DNA of 64,000 nt, taken from Cyrtodaria siliqua (lineage: Eukaryota; Mollusca; Bivalvia; Adapedonta; Hiatellidae). The notes under the pieces were generated by a model that worked only from the letters and a program-made list of their open reading frames with translations, did no database searches and was not told where the DNA came from. A program made the position numbers and the translations under genes. The stretch is taken from contig JAWPHD010011222.1 of the NCBI GenBank assembly GCA_037043455.1, positions 1-64,000 of the forward strand. Direction: 5' to 3'. How positions within the stretch are numbered: position 1 is the stretch's first letter; every line of letters starts with the position of its first letter. Positions 55,273 to 64,000 of this stretch are shown here, in pieces.

Positions 55273-57419
55273 ACAAGAGGTCAATGACCTTGAAGCTCTA
55301 CTGATTGATTTTGATTTCAGGAAGTAGTCGCTACAAACTTGTTTTTTGAAAATCTATTTTTAGCCGTGGCGGCCATCTTGAATTTCATGCCGACCTGAAA
55401 TTTTGCTAGGATCAATAAGACATCAAGAGCAACATTCCTGTGAAGTTTCATGAAAATCCGTCAAGTAGTTTCAGAGGAGTAGTCGCTACAAGTTTTCATT
55501 ATATAACTCTATGTAAACAAAGATGGCTGCTGACAGCCATGTTTAACATTGAATCAAAATAATGTTTGACTCGGATAACCATCATGTCATGCTGATCATT
55601 TTAGAAAAAGTCCCATATCAATATCTCTTATAGTTTTCAAGAAGTAGTCGCTACAAACTTATTTTTTAAAAATCTATTTTTAGCCATGGCAGCCATCTTG
55701 AATTTCCGGCCGACCTCAAATTTTGCTAAGATCAATTAGATATCAAGAGCAACATGCGTGTGAAGTTTCATGAAAATCCGTCAAGTAGTTTCAGGAGAAG
55801 TCGCTACAAGTTTTCATTATATAACTCTATGTAAACAAAGATGGTCCCTGGCAGCCATGTTTAACGTTGAATCAAAATACTGTTTGACTCGGATAACCAC
55901 CATGTCATGCTGATCATTTTAGAAAAAGTCCCATATCAATATCTCTTATAGTTTTCAAGAAGTAGTCGCTACAAACTTATTTTTTTAAACTCTATTTTTA
56001 GCCATGGCGGCCATCTTGAATTTCCGACTGACCTGAAATTTTGCTAGGATCAATAAGACATCAAGAGCAACATTCATGTGAAGTTTCATGAACATCCGTC
56101 AAGCAGTTTCAGGAGTAGTCGCTACAAGTTTTCATTATATAACTCTATGTAAACAAAGATGGCCGCTGGCAGCCATGTTTAACGTTGAATCAAAACGATT
56201 TTCGACAAGGACCAACATCATGTCATGCTGATCATTTAAGAAAAAGTCCCATATCAATATCTCTTATAGTTTTCAAGAAGTAGTCGCTACAAACTTACTT
56301 ATTTTAAATCTATTTTTAGCTGTGGCGGCCATCTTGAATTTCCGGCAGGCCTGCAATTTTTCTAGGATCAACTAGACATCAAGAGCAAAATTCCTGTGAA
56401 ATTTCATGAACATCCGTCAAGTAGTTTCAAAGGAGTAGTCGCTACAAGTTTTTACTATATAACTCTTTGTAACCAAAGATGGCCACTGGCAGTCATGTTT
56501 AACGTCGAATCAAAATAATGTTCGACTCGGATCAACATCATGTCATGCTGATCATTTTAGAAAAAGTCCCATATCAATATCACTTATAGTTTTCAAGAAG
56601 TAGTCGCTACAAACTTATTTTTTAAAATCTATTTTTAGCTGTGACGGCTATCTTGAATTTCTGGCAGATCTGAAATTTTGCTAGGATCAATTAGACATCA
56701 AGGGCAACATTCCTGAAAAGTTTCATGAAAATCCACCACGTAGTTTCAGAGGAGTCGTCGCTACAAGTTTTTACTATATAACTCTATGTAAACAAAGATG
56801 GCCGCTGGCAGCCATGTTTAACGTCGAATCAAAACAATTTTTGACAAGGACCAACATCATGTCATGCTGATCATTTTAGAAAAAGTCCCATTACAATATC
56901 ACTTATAGTTTTCAAGAAGTAGTCGCTACAAACTTATTTTTTAAAAATCTATTTTTAGCTGTGACGGCCATCTTGAATTTCTGGCAGATCTGAAATTTTG
57001 CTAGGATCAATTAGACATGAAGAGCAACATTCCTGTAAAGTTTCATGAAAATCCGCCAAGTAGTTTCAGAGGAGTAGTCGCTACAAGTTTTTACTATATA
57101 ACTCTATGTAAACAAAGATGGCCGCTGGCAGCCATGTTTAACGTCGAATCAATAAGATTTTTGACAAGGACCAACATCATGTCATGCTGATCATTTTAGA
57201 AAAAGTCCCATATCAATATCACTTATAGTTTTCAAGAAGTAGTCGCTACAAACTTGTATTTTAAAACTCTATTTTTAGCTTTGGCGGCCATCTTGGATTT
57301 CACATCAACATGAATTTTTGCTAGGATCAACTAGACTTTATGGGCAACATTTCTGTAAAGTTTCATGAATATCCATCAGTAGTTTCAGAGGAGTAGTCGA
57401 TACAAATAAAAGTTAACGG

Positions 57420-57454
<35 letters not shown>

Positions 57455-57523
57455 GACAGACGGACGGACGACGGACACCGCACCACGGCATAAGCTCTGC
57501 TGATTTCTGATCAGTAGAGCTAA
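55273..57523 (+). mobile_element. Family 1 Helentron-like element, largest copy
   Basis: ACAAGAGGTCAATGACC start, AGCTCTACTGATT motif, about seven 320-bp-type units, a long CGGACAGACGGACGG tract (about 57417-57475), then the hairpin (AGCTCTGCTGATT...GATCAGTAGAGCT) and CTAA. No coding sequence. Confidence 0.75.
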
Positions 57524-57749
57524 AAATCTATTTTTAGATTTGGAGGCCATCTTGGATTTCACATCAACATGAATTTTTGCTAGGATCAACTAGACTTCAT
57601 GGGCAACATTTCTGTAAAGTTTCATGAAAATCCATTCAGTAGTTTCAGAGGAGTATCGCTACAAAAAAAGTTTAAGGACAGAAAGACAGACGGACGACGG
57701 GCGCCGCACCACTGCATAAGCTCTGCTGATCTCTGATCAGTCGAGCTAA
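57524..57749 (+). mobile_element. Family 1 element, 3'-end-only copy
   Basis: Begins inside a terminal unit (AAATCTATTTTTAGATTTGG), keeps a short GGACAGAAAGACAGACGGACG tract and ends with the hairpin and CTAA. A head-to-tail 3' duplicate of the preceding element. Confidence 0.65.
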
Positions 57750-57763
57750 AAATGAAGAATTAA

Positions 57764-59655
57764 ACAAGAGGCCCAAGAGGGCCTGTGGACGCTCTACTGG
57801 CTAACATGGCTCTTATAACATCAATGAAGCGAGTGACTGCCATTTACGTCTTTTTGGAAGTTTCGGGCAAAAAACAGCTTTTGAACTAAATCAAGGGCCA
57901 TAACTAAAGAATCTGATAAAGTTTGGTAAAGATCAGATGAAAACGAAGGCCCTACCGTATTAACGAGGCAAAATATAGCATTTTTAACACAATCAAGAGC
58001 CATAAATCCTCTGTTACTGGTCCAACTGGTCCAACATAGAGCTAAAAAAAAAAAAAAAATTAAAAACAAAAAAAAAAAAAAAATTAAAAAAAATTAAAAA
58101 TTAAAAAAATAAAAATAAAAAAAAAATAAAAAATTAAAAAATTTAAAAAAAAATAAATAAAAAAATAAATACATTAATTTAAAAAAATAATTAAAAAAAT
58201 AAAAGTTTGGAAAACGATCGGATGAAAAATGAAGGCCCTCTCGTCTTAACGAGGCAAAATATAGTGTTTTGAACTAATTCAAGGGCCATAACTAAGCTGT
58301 TACTGGTCCGATATGTTTGGTTTACGAAATTGTCCGAGCTTTCATTGATATTAACAATGTGTTAAAGTTTGGTAAAGATAGGTTGAAAAATGAAGGCCCT
58401 ATCGTCTTAATGAGGCAAACTATAGCATTTTTAACTAAATCAAGGCCATAACTCCGCTGTTATTGGTCCGATATGGCTAGTTTTCGAACTTGCACGAGCT
58501 TTCATTGATATTAACAATCTGATAAAGTTTGGTAAAGATCAGATGAACAATGAAGCCCCTATCGTCTTAACGAGGCAAAATATAGCATTTTTAACTAAAT
58601 CAAGGGCGACAGCTCCGCTGTTACTGGTCCGATATGGTTGGTTTTCGAACTTGTTCGAGCTTTCAATGACATTAACAATCTGATAAAGTTTGATAAAGAT
58701 CGGATGAACAATGAAGCCCCTATCGTCTTAACGAGGCAAAATATAGCATTTTTAACTAAATCAAGGGCCATAACTCCGCTCTTACTATTCCAATATGGCT
58801 GGTTTTCGAACTTGTCCGAGCTTTCATTGATATTAACAATCTGATGAAGTCTGGTAAAGATTGGATGAACAATGAAGCCCCTAGCGTCTTAACGAGGCAA
58901 AATATAGCATTTTTAACTAAATCAAGGGCCATAACTCCGCTGTTACTAGTCCGATATGGCTGGTTTTCGAACCTGTCCCAGCTTTCATTGATATTAACAA
59001 TGTGGTAAAGTTTGGTAAAGATATGATGAAAAACGAAGGCCCTACCAATTTAACGAGGCAAAATATAGCAATATAGCATTTTCAACTAAATCAAGGACCA
59101 TAACTCTGGTGTTACTGGTCCGATCTGGCTGGTTTTCGAACTTGTCCGAGCTTTCATTGATATTAACAATGTGGTAAAGTTTGGTAAAGATAGGTTGAAA
59201 AATGAAGGCCCTATCGTCTTAACGAGGCAAATATAGCAATATAGCATTTTTAACTAAATCAAGGGCCATAACTCCGCTGTTACTTGGCCGATCTGGATGG
59301 TTTTCGAACTCATCCGAGCTTTCATTGATATTAACAACCTGTTAAAGTTTGGTAAAGATTGGATGAAAAATGAAGGCCCTATCGTCTTAACGAGGCAAAT
59401 ATAGCAATATAGCATTTTTTAACTAAATCAAGGGCCATAACTCTCCTGTTACTTGGCCGATCTGGCTGGTTTTCGAACTCATCCGAGCTTTCAATGATAT
59501 TAACAACCTGTTAAAGTTTGGTAAAGATTGGATGAAAAATGAAGGCCCTATCGTCTTAACGAGACAAAAGTTAACAACGGACGGACGACGGACGGACGGA
59601 CGACGGACAACTCGGCATCCCATAAGCTCTGCTGGCCTTCGGCCAGTAGAGCTAA
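57764..59655 (+). mobile_element. Family 2 Helentron-like element(s)
   Basis: ACAAGAGGCCCAAGAGGGCC at 57764 with GCTCTACTGGC (57791-57801) opens a short unit ending AGAGCTAA at 58045. A (A/T)-rich low-complexity tract fills 58046-58203. Then nine ~160-bp core units (AAGTTTGGTAAAGATCGGAT marker near 58204, 58365, 58526, 58687, 58847 and onwards) lead to a GGACGGACGACGGACGG tract and a terminal hairpin AGCTCTGCTGGCC-TTC-GGCCAGTAGAGCT (59625-59653) plus CTAA. The hairpin arm GCCAGTAGAGC is the reverse complement of the 5' motif. Confidence 0.7.
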
Positions 59656-59689
59656 AAAACGAAGAATTAAAAAAACGAAGAAAAAAAAA

Positions 59690-59880
59690 AGTTTACCTCC
59701 AGTGAGATTTGAACCTACGGCCCTAGCTTCCCAGTGCACAATAAGTAATTCAAAGATTTTTCTATGGTGGCTATCTTGGATGTCACGTTTAACTTATTTT
59801 AACAAATTTGAAAAACATTCATCTAAGGATCATCCATGTGAAGTTTGGTCAAGAAGATGACCAAGAAGATTATTTTTTGA
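59690..59880. repeat. Dispersed repeat with tRNA-like B box, copy 2
   Basis: Matches 6591-6785. GGTTCAAATCTCACTGG on the minus strand is a good B box. It abuts the LINE ORF1 fragment that begins about 59879. Confidence 0.5.
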
Positions 59881-60295
59881 TTTTAAGTGTCTAAACTGCT
59901 TACAGTCAGGTCACAGGAAAGGAGACTGCCCGCAGAGCCTCAACCCTGTAGCGACTCCGACCAACGGAATGACGGAAGAAACAGGAGAAATAGAAAACGA
60001 TGAATCGACTGACAAAGTTGAAACATTAATTTCCCCAAGTGTGCCTCTCGAGGCAAGACGTGTAGGAAATCAGCGCAAGCCTAGCGCACACAAACAAAAA
60101 AATAAACAAAACGTGCCACCAGGTCAGCAAATAATCGATGGTTTCATGACCGGCATGAAAAATCGCACGGAGACGCCAAACGAAGGAAAGCAACGTTCCA
60201 TTGTCAGATCGCCCCCGACGCCGGCGGAAAGATTAAACGACGACGCCAAAAAGCAGTGTACTTACGATTCAGATGACCCGGAAAGTGACACTTAG
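59879..60295 (+). CDS. LINE ORF1 fragment with CCHC zinc knuckle (5'-truncated)
   Basis: From 59888 the frame reads CLNCLQSGHRKGDCP, a C-x2-C-x4-H-x4-C zinc knuckle of the gag-like ORF1 type. It is followed by an acidic and polar tail with no fold (NGMTEETGEIENDESTD..., ...SPPTPAERLNDD) and a TAG at 60293-60295. The ATG at 59969 lies inside this frame, after the knuckle, so it is not the true start. ORF1 proteins of this kind bind the element RNA. Upstream sequence is lost at the junction with the dispersed repeat, so the element is 5'-truncated. It precedes the Tx1/L1-like ORF2 by about 730 bp and probably belongs to the same element. Confidence 0.75.
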   Translation, partial: DFKCLNCLQSGHRKGDCPQSLNPVATPTNGMTEETGEIENDESTDKVETLISPSVPLEARRVGNQRKPSAHKQKNKQNVPPGQQIIDGFMTGMKNRTETPNEGKQRSIVRSPPTPAERLNDDAKKQCTYDSDDPESDT

Positions 60296-61024
60296 ATCAC
60301 AAGGGCTATGTGATCTTAAATCAATACGGAAACAAACAACAGACTGGCTACGGCTAATGAGAATGATTTACGGACACAATAAAACTATAATATATTTAGA
60401 TAAGGAAAGTGATAATTATATCAAGATAGTTACCATTAGACCTTCAATACAAGAATATATAAATGCAAAATATAGGTTACCAGTGTTACCAGTATGCGGA
60501 AATATTTATACCGTTTCATGTATGAACTTTGAAAAAAATGTGCATTGCACACATGCATACATGAATCAGTATTCAGATAAACCCATTTCGGATGCATCTG
60601 AAAATTGCTATATTTTATATTAATTGCACTCATGTATAAATGTATTCTATTATTCTAAAGGCTTTGAACAGTATCGATATTCAGATGAATCCATCTCGGA
60701 TTTATCTAAACATCGTTAATACAAAGGCATAACATATGCTTTTAAAGTGCATTTTCACAAATAGTGTTACAACACATAGTGTTATTTACAAGTAAACGAT
60801 GTCAATGAAAGTAAATTACCATATATGCATGGCTGCGTGTCGAGGTAAACAGGTGTGTTTTTTACCTGAGTTTATTACATTGATCTGTCTGATCAATAGC
60901 ATGCAATTAATTGTGGACGAAGTGTAGATCGGTGTTTGTACGCGCGAGAATTATTTCGGTAAATCTCAAAATGCTGCGCATTTGTCAGAAAACACATATT
61001 ATTACTTGTTTTTATATTATATAA
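60296..61024 (+). other. ORF1-ORF2 intergenic region of the LINE
   Basis: AT-rich. A diverged duplication is visible: CAGTATTCAGATAAACCCAT with TTCGGATGCATCTG (about 60567) and TATTCAGATGAATCCATCTC with GGATTTATCT (about 60677). A 116-codon frame (60273-60623) overlaps ORF1's end and has no recognised domain. Confidence 0.5.
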
Positions 61025-64000
61025 ATGATCAAATCAAGTAAGGGACAATTTGTGCATTTATTATCTTTAAATGTACAAGGATTAGGAGATAAAAATAAAC
61101 GGTCAAGGCTAAACTTATGGGCAAAACAGCAACAGGCTAATATATTATTTTTACAAGAAACGCACTTTACGAAGGAAACCATAAACATAATAACACAAGA
61201 ATTCAATGAGTGGATTATATTTAGTTCATATGGAACAAGTAATAGCAGGGGGTGCTCAATATTTATTAATAAAAACTTAAATTATGATATTATAGACAGT
61301 TACATAGACACTAATGGTAGATATATCATATTAAATATTCAATTAGATAGAACCGTATATACTCTTGTAAATGTTTATGCAAACAACGACCAAAGAGAAA
61401 GAAACTCTTTCTTTGGATTGCTTAATAATTTAATACAGGAAAAGGCAATGGGTATAAAAATATTAGGGGGAGACTTTAATGAAACATTTAAAAACATTGA
61501 TAGAATAAGTACAGTTAAAACAGGAAAAGACAAAAAACCAGTGCATCATTTAACAAAATTAAAAAAAGATAATGGCTTAATAGATATTTGGAGACAATTA
61601 CATAACAATACATCTCAATTTACGCGGAAAAGGAAATACGGTGAAGGAAAAAGTAGAATAGACTTTTGGCTCATAGATGGAAACATAAGACCAGCAGTAC
61701 ATTCTAGTGACATTAGACCAGCTCAAATAAAATATACAGATCATTTAGCAGTTTCACTAAAATTAACAAAATCAAATGATAAAGGACCAGGTTATTGGAA
61801 ACTAAACAGTTCGCTACTTATTGATGACGAATATAAAAATATCATAAAAGAAACAATAAATGCTTGCTCTACAGAATATAATTGCGCAGTCATAGGTGAT
61901 CAACTTTTGTGGGAAATTTGCAAAATTGAAATTAAGGAGCAATCAATAATATATGCAAAACAAAAAGCAAAACAACGCAAAATGGTCCTCGAAATATTAG
62001 AAAATAGACTGAGCACAATAAATAAATTAGAGGATAATAAACAAATAATGAATGAAAATTTTAAAAAGGAAAAAACGGAACTAGAAGCAGAAATAGAACT
62101 TATATATGAAAATAAATCAAAAGGAGCGCAGATAAGATCTAGAGTTGAATGGTTAGAAAAAGGAGAGAAAAATAACATATACTTTTTGAGTTTAGAAAAT
62201 TCAAGGCAAACAAGAAAAGTGATAAACACGTTAAACATAAATGGTTTACACATATCTGATAGATCAGAGATTTTAAAAGAAGAAGTACAATTCTACAAAG
62301 AACTGTATAGCTCAAAAAATAAATATGATAACGATACACATAATTATCTTAATGAAACAAATTTGGAAAACTCATTAAATGACCAGGATGCGAACAAATG
62401 TGAAGGTTTACTTACATACATAGAACTGTCAGATTCCGTCAGGTCAATGAAATGCAATAAAAGCCCTGGTATCGATGGAATAACAGCAGAGTTCTACCAA
62501 CAGTTCTGGGACCTGGTTGGTGTTTTAGTCACCAACTCTTTAAATGACGGATATAAAAAAGGTCAACTTTCCCAGACCCAAAGAATGGGTGTGTTAACTT
62601 TATTATATAAAAAGGGTGATCCAGAATACTTAGACAATTGGAGGCCAATAACACTGTTAAATCAGGATTATAAAATCGCAACACGAGCACTAGCGAAAAG
62701 ACTCCAAGAAGTTTTACCGACACTAATTAACACTGACCAGCAAGGATATATTAAAAACAGATATATAGGTTATAATATAAGACTGATTCAAGACATAATA
62801 GATAACACTGATAAGCTAGACATTAATGGGGCAATTTTATTTTTAGATTTTAAAAAGGCATTTGATACATGTGAATGGTCTTTTATGCATAAAACCTTAG
62901 ACAAATTCGGATTTAAAGAGTGTTTTAAAAACTGGATTAAAACAATCTATAATAACACAAGCTGTTGTGTTATAAATAACGGTTGGAAGTCCGTTCCTTT
63001 TTGTCAGTCACGTGGTTTAAAGCAGGGGTGTCCTATCTCTGCTCTTTTATTTCTATTAATAACAGAGGTATTGGCAACAAATATAAGAAATAATCAAAAT
63101 ATACGAGGCATACAAGTGAAGGTAAAAGGCGTTGTAAAATCCTTAAAAGTATCTAAACTTGCAGACGACACCACTATCTTTGTTACATCGAAAGATGAAA
63201 TAATCGAGGTAATAAATATAATTGAAATATTTGGAAAACATTCGGGGTTAATTTTAAATAAAAACAAAACCGAAGGTATGTGGATAGGTAAATTAAAACG
63301 ATGTAAAGAAAAGGTTGGAAATATAACATGGCCAGACGGTCCTATTAAAGCTCTGGGTGTTTATTTCGGAACAGATAAAATAAAATGTGCGAACCTTAAT
63401 CTAACAGCTAAACTTGACACATGCAAACAAACAATACATAACTGGATGAAGAGAAAACTAACGATTTTTGGTAGAGCTCAAATAATCAAAACATTGATAC
63501 TTCCAAAATTCACATATATAGCTCAGGCATGTATTATACCTAAACTTATTATTAAAAAGATAAATACCATGATTTTTACATACTTATGGGAAGGTAAACG
63601 AGAAAAAATTAAAAGAAAAACTCTGATTGGTCTAAAAGAAAAGGGAGGCATAGCTATGTGTGACACAGAATCCTTTTTTATTTCACTGAAACTTAAATGG
63701 ATTAAATCTCTATTGGATAGCACTGATGCTTCATGGAAAGTAATTCCTCAATACTACTTTGGAAAATATGGTAAAGACTACCTAATTTTTCACATGAACC
63801 TTGATAATATCAATAGTTTAGAGAATATACAGACATTACCAGACTTTTACATAGATCTTTTAAAAAGTTGGATAAAAATGGGCGGTGGGCAAAATCCTAA
63901 TTGTAATACTTTTACTGATATTAGGCAACACATAATATGGGGTAACAAAAACATTAAACTAAAAGGAAAAGTTTTGACTTTCACAAACTGGATTAATTCA
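61025..64000 (+). CDS. Tx1/L1-like LINE ORF2: endonuclease-reverse transcriptase (partial, runs off window)
   Basis: An uninterrupted 992-codon frame begins at the ATG directly preceded by TAA and continues through base 64000. Residues about 8-245 form an apurinic-like endonuclease: SLNVQGLGD near 14-22, LFLQETHF, GGDFNE at 148-153 and TDHLAV near 238-243. Reverse transcriptase follows: KSPGIDGITAEFYQQFW from about 480, NWRPITLLNQDYK, FLDFKKAFD, GLKQGCPISALLF and the catalytic LADD (712-715; canonical F/YADD). L1/Tx1-type C-terminal sequence continues (WMKRKLTIFGRAQIIKTLIL; YLWEGK). Motif wording fits the Tx1 branch of the L1 group. No in-frame stop or frameshift was found, so the enzyme could be functional if the 3' end is intact. 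Confidence 0.9.
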   Translation, partial: MIKSSKGQFVHLLSLNVQGLGDKNKRSRLNLWAKQQQANILFLQETHFTKETINIITQEFNEWIIFSSYGTSNSRGCSIFINKNLNYDIIDSYIDTNGRYIILNIQLDRTVYTLVNVYANNDQRERNSFFGLLNNLIQEKAMGIKILGGDFNETFKNIDRISTVKTGKDKKPVHHLTKLKKDNGLIDIWRQLHNNTSQFTRKRKYGEGKSRIDFWLIDGNIRPAVHSSDIRPAQIKYTDHLAVSLKLTKSNDKGPGYWKLNSSLLIDDEYKNIIKETINACSTEYNCAVIGDQLLWEICKIEIKEQSIIYAKQKAKQRKMVLEILENRLSTINKLEDNKQIMNENFKKEKTELEAEIELIYENKSKGAQIRSRVEWLEKGEKNNIYFLSLENSRQTRKVINTLNINGLHISDRSEILKEEVQFYKELYSSKNKYDNDTHNYLNETNLENSLNDQDANKCEGLLTYIELSDSVRSMKCNKSPGIDGITAEFYQQFWDLVGVLVTNSLNDGYKKGQLSQTQRMGVLTLLYKKGDPEYLDNWRPITLLNQDYKIATRALAKRLQEVLPTLINTDQQGYIKNRYIGYNIRLIQDIIDNTDKLDINGAILFLDFKKAFDTCEWSFMHKTLDKFGFKECFKNWIKTIYNNTSCCVINNGWKSVPFCQSRGLKQGCPISALLFLLITEVLATNIRNNQNIRGIQVKVKGVVKSLKVSKLADDTTIFVTSKDEIIEVINIIEIFGKHSGLILNKNKTEGMWIGKLKRCKEKVGNITWPDGPIKALGVYFGTDKIKCANLNLTAKLDTCKQTIHNWMKRKLTIFGRAQIIKTLILPKFTYIAQACIIPKLIIKKINTMIFTYLWEGKREKIKRKTLIGLKEKGGIAMCDTESFFISLKLKWIKSLLDSTDASWKVIPQYYFGKYGKDYLIFHMNLDNINSLENIQTLPDFYIDLLKSWIKMGGGQNPNCNTFTDIRQHIIWGNKNIKLKGKVLTFTNWINS

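Noticed and set aside
60273..60623. 116-codon frame overlapping ORF1 and the spacer
   Set aside because: Overlaps the end of ORF1 in another frame and has no LINE-like domain.

Overview
This window looks like gene-poor, repeat-dominated eukaryotic nuclear DNA, most likely from a bivalve mollusc. That is an inference from recognised repeat styles: clam-type tRNA-derived SINEs ending in ATTCAA runs, long ACAAGAGG-start elements with CGGACGG microsatellites, a B-box/beta-propeller gene of the kind expanded in bivalves, and Jockey-like and Tx1-like LINEs. There is no operon structure, ribosome-binding-site pattern or rRNA.

Layout. 0.3-12.5 kb is a mosaic of Helitron/Helentron-like non-autonomous elements in at least four sequence families, with two terminal-inverted-repeat (TIR) elements inserted; one TIR element carries a decayed zinc-cluster coding fragment. 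12.6-20.5 kb is a 39-bp minisatellite broken up by a Jockey-like LINE and two TIR elements, followed by another Helentron-like element. 20.8-24.4 kb is a 63-bp minisatellite split by a 2.43-kb TIR element with TATA target duplications; that element holds a 26-bp minisatellite and an hAT-like insertion. 24.8-26.3 kb is the one convincing host gene, a RING-less B-box/NHL-like propeller protein in one exon. 26.5-32.1 kb holds a 40-bp minisatellite, a tRNA-like gene, SINE pieces and an hAT MITE with a perfect 8-bp duplication.

32.1-37.6 kb is the most unusual block. One SINE is split by a 5.2-kb insertion bounded by inverted CCCCTGCGAAA ends; it has fold-back arms of GTTCnnGAAC units and contains a further Helentron-like element with a 55/84-bp minisatellite. 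37.6-52.7 kb is AT-rich sequence with many small MITEs and SINEs, a 30-bp minisatellite, palindromes and one candidate terminal exon. 52.7-55.1 kb is a minus-strand LINE with one frameshift. 55.3-59.7 kb returns to Helentron-like elements. 59.9-64.0 kb is a Tx1/L1-like LINE with a 5'-truncated ORF1 and an unbroken 992-codon ORF2 that runs off the window end.

How it works together. The LINEs could supply reverse transcriptase for the SINEs, and the many MITEs and Helentron-like elements have no autonomous partner here. The strongest structural observation is that the repeat families differ in sequence yet share one design: the motif near the 5' end is the reverse complement of the 3' arm of the terminal hairpin, and both change together between families.
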